DNA of 64,000 bases from Macropodus opercularis (GCA_030770545.1 CM061098.1:7334001-7398000), one strand, 5' to 3'. Positions 1 to 13,380 are shown, counted from the stretch's first letter. Program-made: numbers and translations. Notes: generated from the sequence alone by a model not told the origin.

Positions 1-2094
1 GCTGGAAAGGGTTTCTGGGGACTGGAGGCTCAGACTCTCTTGCTGTGAGGTACTTGTAGCCAGAACCAGTGTCAGCTGAGTCTGCTCTGAGCTGAGCTGC
101 TGACGTACGGACCAAGCTTCAGCTTCACTGAAAGAGAAAAAGAAAAACGGGAAAACTGGAGTTAGGTTGGTTTTCTCAGCTGCATTTATTTTCTTAATCT
201 CCAAACTAATGAGTGATTAGTGTTTTTTAAGGCTCTAAATACCTGATGATGTAGTTGTTGCTGCTGATGGGGATTTCTCCAGGCTGCAGCTGTAGAACCA
301 TGTAAAGCCAAACCCACGACTGGTCTTCAGCCTGCACACGCACCACCATTTCAGCTCTGCCCTCCCCTCCTTCTCTCACTGTTGAGCACAGAACCGGTTG
401 GCATCAGTTTGTATGCTATTATTCATCATAGTGTGTCTCAATGTGTGGATGTGTCAGTGGGCACAATATGTGCTATTGTGTGGGCATGCACAGTTGTAAC
501 TGCTATGTGTGATCGGTGCACTTACATAGGCTGCGGTGTTGACTGGAGGCATGTGACAGATCCTGTGGATGGAGGAGGCTGTACCAGGAGCGAGAGCGTA
601 AAGCTGTCACTTCAAAGCCGAGATAGGTGTTCACACTGCAGTGAGGAGAGAGTGTAGGAAGATAATGGTTCACCTCTTTGTTATCTCGTGAACGGGTGAA
701 TGTAACAGTCCACCTTAAATCCACAGGTGGAGGTCAGAATCTGCATGTCAACTCACCTGTCTTGTGCAGTCTGCAGTCTCATGTCCCGGCTGTGCTGGGA
801 ATGGAAGCAGGCCAGGAATAAATTGGCCTCAGCCAGAGGAGGGGTGGAGGTCGACTCTCTCTCTGCCCCCGGTCCAGAGCGGGTTGGGTGGGGCTCCAGG
901 GGGGAGCAGAAACACACCCAGACGGGGTTGGTGGTCCAGTAGGATCCGGTGGGAGGCGAGGTGCAGGGCGGAGAGAGACAGCGAGCTCGGATCAGAACCA
1001 GCTTGTTCCCAGCACTTTGCCTCCGCACGGACTTGGAGGTGTTAAAACGGCAGCGGAAGAGACGGTCTGTAAGGGCGCAGATAAGAAGAGGTCCATTAGA
1101 AATCATAGCTTGACAGAGAGGAAATTTTGATGTGCGAGATAATGGGAAACATTCTTTGTCTTACCTATCTCCAGTGATGTCGAGCCTGACAAGTTGGTTC
1201 TCATGACAAAGTGGTCTGCGGCGTCGACGATATCATACACACTGTCACCCTGAGCCACAAGATCCACCTGAAAAAGACAAATACAAATAGAAAAGTTATT
1301 TGTGAAGCAGAATGTAAACGTGTCTTTACTAAAACACACTGTAGACTGTAGACCCACCATGGAGTGTCCGAGGTACTCGGAGACGCTGTCTGACAGGTAC
1401 AGGAGCTTCCCTTCCCCGGTCAGCAGCATTAAAAAGCCCGGTAGCGCCTGCAGTAACTCCGACAGTTCGTGAAAAGACAGAAACTGCGCGCTCTCCTCAA
1501 GACTAGCAGCAGTTCCCGCTTCTAGAGACATGGTGGAAAGAAACGCCAAATATGTTAATAAACCCGAAGCTTGTAGGAATAAAGGCAACATATGTGATCC
1601 CCGTCGTGAGAAACATAGAAACCGCAATGTGTTTCAGCACCGCGGACAGAGATGCGCCTGGATTCACGGTGCTAAAGCATTTCAGTACCACGGACAGCGA
1701 CATCTCAATTAAAACGTTTTTATGTCGATTTTTATGATTAAATAAAGACACAAATCTCTACAGCTTCTCCACAAATCTGATTCCCACCGAGACAATTATC
1801 TGCAGTGACGCTACAACACTGATTCCACTTGTTGATTCCAACACCGTGAGAGATTGCGGTGCGTCTATGCAGCAGTGCTACACGAGATTCATCAACAGGT
1901 CGAGGAAATTCATCCTTACCTTGAGTGAAAAAGACGGATTTCCTGGTGTACATGCAGGCAAGTGACATGATGTGCAGGTATGAGAGCCGCGCTTTATCTG
2001 CCTCAGATATGGGCAACAAGTCCTTCAGGTTCCGAATCTCGGCGTTGATCTGGTCCCGTCGAGCCTTGGATGCTCCTTTGGTTGAACGGTACAT
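1..2094 (-). CDS. npas4: Neuronal PAS domain protein 4 (5' part of gene; 3' end beyond window)
   Basis: This is an activity-induced bHLH-PAS transcription factor that acts in the nucleus as a heterodimer with ARNT-type partners. Coding segments on the minus strand are 2094-1920, 1521-1358, 1267-1165, 1066-757, 635-526, 378-243 and 127-1. All phases join, giving the first 375 residues without a stop. Exon 1 starts MYRSTKGASKARRDQ, the unusual NPAS4 basic region, with helix-loop-helix to about residue 53. PAS-A (LPGFLMLLTGEGKLLYLSDS) is near residues 75-145, and the conserved DRLFRCRFNTSKS block follows. PAS-B (SWYSLLHPQDLSHAS; AEMVVRV) lies near residues 250-335. The long C-terminal activation region is off the left edge. 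The start is the family Met, with a TATA box about 380 bases upstream. The a/b teleost copy cannot be told from this sequence. The bHLH argues against npas4l, but that is from memory. Confidence 0.95.
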
Positions 2095-2470
2095 TGTGGC
2101 CAGTTGTTGCGGTGAAGTATCGAAATTTCTCCAGACGCGAGAGGGAGAGTTGTGAGCAGTGTTGTTTCTTGCCTCGGCTGTAGTGCCCCGTCTCCGAGAT
2201 GTGTTAAGAGACAGGTTGTAAGAGTGAAAAAGCCTCTGGTGTGTGTTATTGGACTTTCATCTCAGCTGTTTCTTCCAGAGTAAGGTTTAAAAACCTTCTC
2301 TCCTGTTACCGTCTGCGATAGCTCCGCCACAGCGACCAGCTCAGATGCTGGCCGTCTGCTGGATGTCTGTCCCCCTCTCGGAGTGCAGGTGAATCGGGGG
2401 CTGTAGTAGCCGTCTCTCGCAGAGAAGTCCGGAACCCGTAAATCTGGTTGAGGGACTCTGCTCGCCAGTC

Positions 2471-2668
2471 ACTTATATAGCCTGGGACTCCACCGGAGTA
2501 GGGGGGCTCCCAACGCACCAACACCGACGTAAAACGGAGGGAGGGGGGTATTTATGTCTCATATCAGAGTTAGCATTGGTGAATCTCTCCCCCTCCCTCG
2601 CCCGTGCCCTCTCCTTTCGGTGACTCTTCTTCGACGTCAGCTCTTCCCTCTACTCTGTGATGACGTAG
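2471..2668 (-). promoter_or_regulatory. npas4: npas4 core promoter: TATA box plus two CRE-like sites
   Basis: On the minus strand a TATA box (TATATAAG) lies at 2479-2472, so transcription probably starts near 2445, leaving about 350 bases of 5' leader before the ATG at 2094. Just upstream are two near-CRE elements: CGACGTCA at 2632-2639 and TGACGTAG at 2661-2668. TATA plus proximal CREs is the usual architecture of a CREB-responsive immediate-early promoter, which fits NPAS4. The start site itself is inferred. Confidence 0.7.
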
Positions 2669-3527
2669 GCCTGAAATCGGGAGCTCCGGCGACGCAAAAA
2701 GCCCGATTTGGACAAAACCGAGTAAGGGGCGGAGCAAGCGTAAAACGTAAACGGAGTCACCGGACTCCGGTGTATTGGAGGAGGGGGTGTACGGGGGGTG
2801 CGAAGACTGGGTTGCATACGAAAGAGGTTTGTGTGTTTGTATGTCTGGCACCTGAGGTAGGGTCCCCGTCACTGCCTGTTTGCACCGGACCTGTCAGTAA
2901 ACACAGCAGGTGCTTGTTAGGTGCGACTCACCGATTCGATGTGGCCACATTTACTGAGGACATTTTAAACATGGGGGATTTGGGAGGATGATGCACTGCT
3001 CAGATAGGCTGCCGCAGAGCTGAGGCGGACATGGCTGCTGAAGCTGTGTCAGTATCTCTCCGTCTCTCCGGCGCCATTTATCCATGAAATTCATCTGATC
3101 AGAATTTACCGATGTCCTCCAATTAACTGGTCTGTTAGATGAGAACGATCATTTTTTCTTGTGTCTAGCAGCCAATATTTCGGAATTCGTGATGCACCTC
3201 TCTTAAAATGTTCCACAAATACACTGATCTGGATGATGTTTTACATGTATGTGCACAACAACACGCGGTCCCGTTTCACTTTTCATTAATCTTCTGATTC
3301 TGAAAAAAAAAAAATAATAAACAGAGCGAGTGTGAGTGGATTTGCTCTGGACGTTTTCATTGTTAGTCTTAGTGGAATATGAATGTTGACCATGACACAG
3401 AAAACGAGCACAGCTGCAGTGACCATCAAGACACAGTAGCCCGTATGACTCTCAGCCCCCAACGATTAGTCTTTAAAATAATTCCATCAAAATGTGTATT
3501 TATAGCCTCATCTTACTGTTAATAAAA

Positions 3528-3838
3528 TGACGTCTACGTAGGCTATGACTCACGGTCGCTTTGTTCTCTGTATTTTACGAATTAGTTATGACGATCTTGT
3601 GAAGCTCAATGAAAATTAATTTTAATAAATCACACCCATTAATAATTAGAGGCGTGCGCCAAACGCAGTCATGATTGCGCAACATGTCGCTCGTCTCACG
3701 TGAAGTGAATCGCGCCGTTTCTAAAAATAGATCTCACCGGTGACCGACTCAAGGACTGCAGGCGCGCCCCCGTATCCAGCACAGATCGTCCTATTTATAG
3801 AGGGGAGACTTTACTCTTGGCCCCCTCTCTAAATAGAT
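3528..3838 (-). promoter_or_regulatory. Probable activity-dependent npas4 enhancer (CRE, AP-1, E-box, MEF2 cluster)
   Basis: Within about 310 bases lie TGACGTCT (3528), a perfect AP-1 site TGACTCA (3546-3552), the palindromic E-box TCACGTGA (3696-3703), and two perfect MEF2 sites, CTAAAAATAG (3721-3730) and CTATTTATAG (3791-3800). A third MEF2-like CTAAATAG is near 3830. The cluster is about 1.1-1.4 kb upstream of the inferred npas4 start. CREB, AP-1 and MEF2 are known regulators of activity-induced neuronal genes. Enhancer function is inference. Confidence 0.5.
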
Positions 3839-6800
3839 GTGCTTGACATGTGGACCACATCTGGATCTGTGCCGCTGTCCGCACATAACACACACATACA
3901 CATACGCGCATTTCAACAGGACAAATTACGATCGGATTTCTCACTGTTATTATATCTTGAAGTATTTCACTTTGCTCAGCGTTTAACGGGGACGGGAGGG
4001 GTTTGGACAATGGCAAACACATTCCACTGAAACTGAATGAGAGAATGTTCTGGTACACTGTGTCTTCAGATTTGATTTTAAAGTGGCTCTGGGGAAATAT
4101 ACACTCAGCTGCTGGTGTATTTGGCACATTTACCTAAAACTAGTGCAGTGTAAAACAGCTTATCATCATAGTGTCATAACATTGAACAAAGGTGCTGATT
4201 GAACTTAATTTTAATGTTGGAAGCTGCAGTTTGTAGTATTTGTGCAGTCCATTCTCAAACAGTGCCGTTTCACAGTATTACTTCCTCCTACATCCTAAAT
4301 GTATCACACAGTTTAATCTGGAAAAAAAACATCTATGGAGATTTACAGCATTATACTGCATTGCACGTGTATTTGTAAGGTTTTAGGAGTGAATCTTCCT
4401 GAAGGATTAAGACTCATCAGTCTTAATGCACTGATTTAAATATTGAATTGTTTCCATAGACTCATATTTTTAACATGCAGACAGCAGCCCATTGATGAAT
4501 CATCCCACTTCTTTTTGGGGACCTTCACTTCTGTGTCTGATTTTCAAGCTGTATTTTCTTGCCCAGGTGCTTGTGGAGCTGCCTCTGTTTCTGCCCCTCT
4601 GTCTCACACTTCTTATGGTTTTCTCTTGGGTGGCTCAGCCGTCTCTGTTTCCTCCTGTGTGGCTATATTACAATCACTTGGTCCCTCTGTGGTAGTGACC
4701 TGTAGATAGCGGATTGTCACCCTGCACCAGTGTGATCCCTGCTCCTTGTTTTTTACTTTGTTTAACTCATAAGCCTAATGTATGTTAATGAGCGTTTTAT
4801 ATCCGAGCAGTGCCTGCCTCTCCAGTGTTGCTGTTAAAATAGAATATTTTCTGTTTGGGATGATAAAAACAACGTTGGAATAGTGGTAAACTGGCAACAG
4901 GCTCGTAACGTGGTTCTGGGAATGCAACCATTTTGGTTTGGCCTGGAATATCTTAATATCCAGGTAATAAATCAACACAACACAATGTAACCCTAATCCT
5001 GACCGTGAAATGTGTCTTCCTCTGTATGGAATATACTAACTTTTCTTTTAGTAAGTTCATACCTGTACCAGATTATTGATTTTAATGATTCTGCTTTCGC
5101 CCCTTATGAAACCCAGTGTATGAGCAGTGAATCACTGAAGAACATGCAACAACAATCCTCTGCTCCCCGAGTTGATAAACACTGTGAGCTCTTCAAGTAG
5201 ACCACGGGTTTGAGAGTAAAGTGGTCCTTAATGACTGCTTGTTGTTTGAAGAGAGAACCCAGAGTCTGATCTGAATCTCATTTACACTGGTGACTAAACA
5301 TACTCACTTTCTTGAAGATTTTCGCCCTTAAATATAAAAAAAGCAGCGTTGCCAGACTTTCTATGGGCAAAAATAGAGCATGTCTTTATGCAGGAGCTCC
5401 CAGAGCACAAACACTCAAAGTTGTTTGTTTTATTCCACCCAGCAGTCTCGTAGGTACTTAAGCTGTCCCGGTGTCCCACACACTCTGTTGTCTCAAGCGC
5501 TGCTGTTGCTGCAGTTGTCATGATAATCCCTGTCATTATGAAATGGGGTTGTGTTGGTATCATAGGTGGGTGGCACAGAGGAGCGTGGCTGTGGAGAGGC
5601 GGATGGGTGAAGAGCGAGGGGTCGGAGGGATGAGTGTCTCGTCTCCTTGACAGCAAATGGACTCAAATAAATCCAATTAGTGAACCGTCTTTGTGCCAGG
5701 AGCTCCTGCTCATCTCAATATTCAAGTGCGGGTTCATTTAGTCTCATAACCCTTCTGACTACAATCACTCAATCAGGGCATTCACTCTCTCATTTTCATA
5801 ATTACTGATATACTTTTACTTGATAACTCCCTCGTTTTGTTACAAGTTCACTTGCTAATTCAATCATTCGTTCCCTCAGGCACAGTTGTACATCAGTTCT
5901 CAGGCCTACAGTGTATCTGGTCCTGGTGTTCTTTAAATGGCGGGACCTGCCTTTGGGTATTGTAATATTTTATTTATTTAGTGATGCCTCTCTTTCTCTG
6001 ACAGATGGTGCCAATTAGCTCAGTCCACATGTGTCGTGCTGCAGGTATGTAGCTCCGGAAAGGAGGCAAAGAGAAAGACTGTAGTTAATGTTTCACTAGT
6101 CATTGATAGATGTAAAAAACTAAATTATAGCTTCAAGCTATATGTCAATATAACCTCAGTCATCACTTGCTTCACCTGATTTTTTAGTTTTTATATGCAG
6201 CAGAAACCCAGATCACCTTTGACACCGGTGGCCTTGCTTTGGCTTGTTTGTGGTTCACTCCACTCTTTCTGCTCAAACAGAATAACACTTTTCCTCGCTG
6301 GGGTTGTGTATTAATGGCTCACTCTGAACACAGTCTTTTATCTCCATGTTTGGCCTCCATCAGTTCCTGAGGGAAATATTTGCATTTTAGCTGCTCTAAG
6401 CTCCAATAGGTTCACCAGACAGTGACTGACTCTGACAATGGTCCAAGGAAGGAGCCGTGGTCGCATGGTTACAGGGTCATGGGCGGCCACCGATCATATT
6501 ACTGATGGGTGTAGTTTACAGTACGTTTCAGGTTATTGATCAGCATCTGACCCACAACTGTGCAGTTACGATTCATTCTTGCATTGTGGACAGTGTTGTT
6601 TTCAACACAACAGGCAGCTGCTTTCAGTTATTTTCCCCATAACCCACTGAAAACACCACCTGCTCAGCACTAAATGCTAAACAGACACTAGCTGTGGAAC
6701 ATATTGGAGCATTTATTACTGAAAACCAAAAAACAAGCCGAAAGTGAACATCCCTCCATCACATGTACGTTAATCACAGTGAAAGTGTTGCAGATAGCTA

Positions 6801-7584
6801 TTAAATACAAAATGAAAGATTTGTGAATTATTCATTCTTGACATAGGAGTGAAAAGTGAAAGACATTCTGCCAAATGATGCATTGTGCCTTTCAGAATAA
6901 AATAATGCGCTAGAAAATGTGGTTAAGCAAAAAAAGTCTAATATGCTTATTTTTGTATTTTCACTTTGCCTGCTATAAAAATCTGCTTTTTCGCATTCAC
7001 TCGCTCACACGGTCACTCAACAGCCCCCTCATTCACTGACACTTACTCTCTGTCACTATGCTTCACACATCCAAACACACACACAAGCAGATGTACAAAG
7101 GGCAGGTCTATTTTAGCTTGTTGGACACACACACACACACTGATCTGCAGTCGCCAACAGGTGTGACTTTCACAGTTTCGGCCGTTGGCAGCAAGTGAAA
7201 CTGTGGATGAGGGACGAGCAGCATGTTCCTCCACAACCTTAGTCATCACATCACAGGGAACAGAGAGGATAGATCATCACACTCTGCAGCCGTGACATTG
7301 TACTGTGTTGTGAGTTATCAAAGTTTATTTCATATAAGATGTCAACAATTTTCCTGATGGGACAAGAGAGTTATTTTTGACTGCTTCAGGAGATGAGGGG
7401 GTAAAAGAGATGCGGCAGGGCTCTGCTGCGTAGAAGCTACTTTGACAAGTGTGCTTCTCATGCCAGAGGTGAAACATACTTGTCCCTTTTCTTGCTTCTA
7501 ATACCATCTTTTCTTTCTCTGTTTATTTTTACACCCAGAGAGTCAAGGTCTGTGCTCTGCTCCTTGAAAGGAAGGAGCTAATCT

Positions 7585-7597
7585 GTCGCCTAGCAAC
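7585..7597 (+). promoter_or_regulatory. X-box (RFX-binding) motif
   Basis: GTCGCC, one spacer base, then AGCAAC fits the GTNRCC-N(0-3)-RGYAAC consensus in both half-sites. It is far from any gene start, so it could be a distal element or a chance match. Confidence 0.35.
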
Positions 7598-7893
7598 GCC
7601 TCCCACTCCTGCATCGAAGTGGGAGCGAGAGAGGGAGGATGCAGAGTAAAGAGGGGAGATGGAAGAGGAAAGATAGAAATTTAGGCGACACAGGGAGGTA
7701 GAGAGCTGACTGGGAACACGGGGAATGGGCTGGGGAGGCAAAAAATGGACGTCGCTGCTAAGATCACATACAGCTTACAAAGAACCATGACAAGCGTTTT
7801 TTATTTAACAATTAACTTAAAGGTAATGCTGAAACAATCGTTCCCTTGACCACTGTTTGCCTTTGAAATCGGTCCTCTGGGTACTTCAGGTAC

Positions 7894-8052
7894 TCACCAC
7901 AGTTCTTGTGTGGATTTAGGCTGTCTCTGTTGTTCCTTCTCGTAATCCCAGAATGACTCCACGATGTTGCTCTGTGGAGGCCAAACCATCTGTTGTGGGA
8001 CTCCATGTTCTTGTTTTCACCAAAGTTTAGGCTCGTTGTCATGCTGAAGAAT
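7894..8052 (-). mobile_element. Decayed Tc1/mariner-type transposase fragment
   Basis: Read from 8052 down to 7894 on the minus strand, the translation resembles the C-terminal catalytic part of Tc1-family transposases. It has ILQHDNEPK (second catalytic Asp block), then MVWPPQS, then NIVESFWD (like the family's NPIExLWD with the catalytic Glu), ending STQELW. An in-frame stop lies after the first block, and the usual residues between PPQS and N are missing. No terminal inverted repeats were recognised. It is an inactive relic. Confidence 0.65.
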
Positions 8053-9244
8053 AAATATGGGTTGATTCGATGTGTCTGTGTGATGGATAAGAATCTCTCC
8101 AACACCAGAAGGACAGTATGTGTTTGGGACTCGGGATGATTCTTTCGTCAGGAGAATGTTTAGGTCTAGATCAATGGCTTACATTCAAAGAAAAATATAC
8201 AAGACACCAGTTCAATTTAAAATAACAAGCAAAGATGAGAAGAATTAATAAATATATATCAGGATTACTTTCCGCTCTGCTTTTTTACTCGTCACGTAAC
8301 CTCTCAGACGTCTCTTATGACTCTTTGTGTGGCTCCTACAGGCTGGGAAGCACTGATCTACAGGTGAGTCCTACTGACTGCGTCGTACATCAGGCTCCAT
8401 CCTCTTCACTCTTCAGAACAGGCAAAAGTCTTTTGTTAGGGCCCTTAAAATGTTCACATAAGATGGAACAAGCTTTATAATGTGTAATAATCCCTCAGTT
8501 CACACACCAGCAACACCTAAGTTCTCTGTGTGTCAATCCGTCTGGTTTGAAACTTGACGGATGCATCGACTGACAGACGCAGCCTGCGAATATAAATCAT
8601 ACAAACACCCACACGCACAGCTCCACCCACACTCCTGCTCCTCACCTCCTGGCTTTATCTGTCACTCCCTGCCTCCTTCTCTGGGTTTGGCTTTGTGAGC
8701 CAGCAGCCTTGTACCTTTTCTCTCCACTTTTCAATATCCAGTTTATTTTTAGTAGCCAGGGCACAGAACAAGGGGCAGAAGTTTTTCACCAGTGCTCTTT
8801 AGTTGTGTTTGAGATCTGTCTCCTCAAGGTCCCTGGATTATACTTAGACTCACAGGAGAACATGGGGACAATAACTGAATAAAAAGCCTGAATAGTTCTA
8901 TTGAACATGGAGGCTGCCACGAGAGGCTTTATTTTACTGTGTGAGAGTCAACGTGCCTGCTCAAGGATGAGAATAAAATAAGAAATGAATGAATAAATGA
9001 ATAATGTTTTTAAGGTAACAACATACAAATCGTATGCCTTTTTATCTTAATTGGCATTAACACTAGCAAGTATATAATATTCATTTTTTGTAATAATAAA
9101 TATTTAGTAGTTATTACTTTGTTTATTCCTAAAGGATTTTGTGCCCATTTGTCCTTCTGGGGTGGACAGATACTGTAATGTACTGTAACATACCAGCACA
9201 GCCATTGACTGTTTCTCCCCACAGTAAGTTGGTGCTGATGCGGG

Positions 9245-9258
9245 GTTGCCATGGTGAC
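9245..9258 (+). promoter_or_regulatory. X-box-like palindrome
   Basis: GTTGCCATGGTGAC has two RFX half-sites with a two-base spacer and one mismatch in the second. Function unknown. Confidence 0.25.
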
Positions 9259-12200
9259 GTGATGTAGATGTGTTACATCATGAGAGACCTTCTCGCAGCA
9301 GATCTTTCATTGAGAGGCTCCCTCTTACCTTTTCTCTCTCTCTCTTTGTCTCTTTCTTTTTGATTAACTCTCATTTTCAGACAAAAGGTCAAACACTGAT
9401 TAAAAATAAAAGCCCCCAGGTGTAACATATGGGTGGACTTTACATTTAGCGTTCGTTTTAATGTACATCATATGCTGAAGATAAGCAAATAGATCAAGGT
9501 GTTGTGTAACACCAGCAGAGAGTGGGTTGATGTGAGTGAGGGAGGAACAGATGTGCTGATGGCCTAATATATGTGCCATATTTTAACTTCTCTTAGCCTC
9601 TGTCCACTTTTTCCATCAACATCCTTGTTCAACATGTCACAAAACAGGAAAATGCATCCTCTCTGACCCGCCGTTTTAATAGCAATCACGTGGCTCCCCT
9701 CAAATACTCTATTATTTCATGTTGGCCTCCCTGTGTATGTGTCCCTGAATACTGTCCCTGCAATTCACTGATTCATTCATTGTGGTCTGATTCGTAAATG
9801 GATGGGGGTCAACTGCTTGTCACCTGTGGATTTTTCATTTCTTCCTACTGAAGCTGGTTTCTATCTATAGTTCTCCGAAAATACATTAGCACGCAAACAA
9901 GGCCTGTATGGTGTCACCAAGCTGGGAACATGTAACGAGTTATAGACGTTGTTACTGAAGTGGCTCGTTAATAAATCACTGAATTAGAAACACTTCTAAA
10001 AGAAGGTTTGGAAATAAATAACACACCCGGCTCCAGAAAACGCTGATGAAAATGGATGGATGGAAATAAATAACTGCCAAACTGCGATTAAGTGGCCTCT
10101 TAAAGTAGCATTTTATACTGAGAAACAAAACAGTTTATTGTGGTTTTACAGAAATCTTTAGCTTTTTTAGCTTTAAACTATGAGCAGGCAGGAAACTTAC
10201 TTAAATACTTCTAATTTACTAAGTTTATTCAATGTTAAGCTACTCAAGCTATCTCTTCAAAGTTTGTGTACTTTTAATCACTATCGTAATCATTGCAGCT
10301 ACTAAAGTCTGGGCTGACCGTACCTGCCAGGGAGCGTCAGCTTTTACATTTCTGTTCATTCATCGTGTCTGTCAAATGAAACTTGTATATAGCACCATCA
10401 AGCTGAGTAAAGATCAGTTACGTTCCACCAGGAAAATCCACTGTGAGCTGCTTTTCATCTGAATCCTAGAAAAATCCTCAGCAACTCGAGTCACAGGCCA
10501 AATATCTGTTTGTCTTCTCTGATTCACAAAATGCCTTCCCAGCATTCTGCTCCCTGACGCTCACATGCCTTTCAGTTTTTCATTTGTTATTTTTCTCAGG
10601 GCTGAATGTCTTTTCAGCATAGGTCCCTTTTGCTGTTATACACCCACACACCCATAGCAACACATTGTCGTTTCTTGGTAACCACATTTACGCAACGAGT
10701 AAAGAAAATGAAGGTAGAACAGGCATAGATAAGGTCTAGCTTAGAGCCTTATATAAATCCACCCAAGGCTCCTGTGAAAAACGAGGGTAATGGGGGGTGA
10801 TGACTTTCCCAAAGTCTCAGCTCTCATGTAATCCACCATCTCATCTGAAGTTTAGTTTATTTGAATGACAACAATACATATGTTAGCGTTTGGGGACAGT
10901 TGTGTTTTAATGTGTCACATGTGTGTCACCCTGTCCGACACCTGCACATGTCCCTGTCGTATTTTTAATTACTCCGTTGATAATCACTGACATGTGACCC
11001 AGGATTCCGCACACTGCGAATCCCAGCACATAATTCCCACGAGGTTCACAGGAGATTACACTGACCTGAGGTAATGAACAGCCCCAGCAACTGAACCTGT
11101 AATTGCACCAGACCGATAAGCTAATTATTTCCTACAGCTAACAAGGATGAGGTCCTACTATTTACACGTGGAAGCGTCTGTGTGATATGTGCATGTCAAG
11201 TTCATGTTGAACGAGAAAATTCCTTATTTTATTAAATACTCTACAATGAGACCGCATTATATTTGGACATACTGTACATTCATTTGTTGATTCAAATGTT
11301 GGTTGTTCTCGCTGAAATATGCTCATTATATATGCTAAACATCAATGATGTTTTCCTTTAAGGAAGGCACCATTTATCTAAGCGCCGCTGGTTTGCACAT
11401 ACTTGCTATGTGTCTCACCACCATATGATGTTTTGCTTGTTATAAACTAAATATCACAACAGAAAGAATGGCTGCAATTTTGTAACTGAATCACCAAAGT
11501 ATTAATAATTATTGTTGTATTTTTATACAGCGTTTTTAATGCATTTAATGATTGTAGTTATTTAAATGTTCAGGGATTAGGCTGTAGGTTGGTACTAAGC
11601 ATCATGGAGGCGCCACCAAGAACTGGGAGCCTGTAATAGAGAAAATAACCAGCGATTTCATCCATAAGTATAATATTCAGTTATATGCGGTCCTATGCAA
11701 AATTGTCAAAAACCAAGCTACAATGAAAAAACACAGATTCTGACGTGACTATACTGAACTGATGCTTATATGAAACTCTTTGTGAAACTGGGTTTATTAA
11801 AGTAATGTGAATACAGACCTGGATCCATCATGACTGTTGTTTTGCCAGTCACGCCTGTGGTTGTTTATACTATTTCCATGTCATTGTCGTGTCCCTTTGA
11901 TCGCCCTCTCTCCATACGTCTAAATATACAGTATGTAAATATCCAGAGAACCATTTCCTGCCTCACGCTCTCTCTAATTTACACACTTAAATCGCTCGGG
12001 CCTGTTTTTAATGTCCCACAGATTCCGTTGCCCGCTCTTTTCATTAATGAACTCATCTCAATGCTAGGGGAGAGTGGGTGGAGGGAAATTATACTTCACC
12101 TCGCACTTTCATTCACAAATATAATACCTACATTATGGTGTAGTGGAGAGGGGGCAATGAGAGCTGGCTGGATGGGGGAGATCAAACGGAAACAGATCGC

Positions 12201-13365
12201 TCCTGTCATGCCTCAGACTGGGGGACAGAACCAGGTTGTGTAACAGGAAATGTGTCCTCCGTCCTCCCTGTTTGGGTGTGGTTAGCATCTTAAAGTCACT
12301 GGTACAGTCTGTCCCGCAAGAGTCTTCATTTCTCCCCTTCTGCTCCCACAGCTTTGCCAGAAATGACATCATGATCAGGTAAAGGTGCCAAAGGATGAGG
12401 CCCCGACGCCCCTCTGTCCCCTTTGCCACCCCAAACCCGTCCCCATTTGTCTGTGTGGGCGTTGCCACTCGAACACATGCTCTCTGTGACTGTCCACACT
12501 GCGCCCACTTTGCCAACGCAGCACTCATTTAGCGTCTTGTTGTTTTGCATTCCTCTCTTTGTTGTGTTTTCCATCATTATGTTCTTCTTTCGTGTGGTTT
12601 TGCTTCATTGTTGCTTTTCTTCCGTTGCATTTACTTTGACACATTCTGGATCTCAGATCCTTTTACTTCTCTTTGTGGCCTTTTGTCATTGTTGTTTTAC
12701 GCTCTGTGTTCTCTCTGTGGTTTTGTGCTTTTAACATTGTATGTTTGCCATCTCATTTTGTCAGAGATAGAGGATTCGTTTGATGCAAACGCTGTCACGT
12801 TATGGTTGTTTTGCATTGTTTTAGTCACTCAAAACTTTTTAGCCTTTTGTGTCTATTCTGTTATCATGTTGCATTTTTAGCTTTTTTGTGCTTCTTATTG
12901 TTTGGCATCTTCTGATTTTAAATCTTTTTGCACATCTTGTGGTCACTTTGTGATCCTGTAACATATTGTTGAATCACAGTCGCAGCTCGGGCCGTTGTCT
13001 GTTACGGCATCATGTCGTTTCAGACAGGTTCAGAATGTCAGCAGTACGTTGGACTTACACGTCCCACTGCTTTAACAGCATCCTCAGCCTCTGTCATCTT
13101 GGTTCTCCATCATCAACATGCCAAGCTGGGCAAAAGAACTACACCCCATATTTCAGAGTTTGGAAAGTATTAGTACATAGCAGTCACCTAATATTACATT
13201 TATTTTTTGAAATGTAGACAAAGGTTTTTCCTCCCACAGGTGCATGAGTTCATAGAAAACGGGAGAAAATGTAGGCTCACTCGTCAATTAGGTTATAAAA
13301 CCAACATCTCTCCTCAGGTTGTTGCTATTTTTGGACTGCTGCTCAACCGGGAGCTGTGTCATCTG

Positions 13366-13380
13366 GTGCCCCCTGGTGGT
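13366..13380 (-). promoter_or_regulatory. CTCF-like motif
   Basis: On the minus strand the site reads ACCACCAGGGGGCAC, a very good match to the CTCF core. Similar motifs at 14411-14425 (minus) and 17040-17052 (plus) flank the 3' end of efemp2. Confidence 0.45.

Noticed and set aside
12423..12880. Hydrophobic frames of about 103-111 residues in the desert
   Set aside because: They come from T-rich, low-complexity DNA read as Phe/Leu/Cys, with no splice structure or homology.
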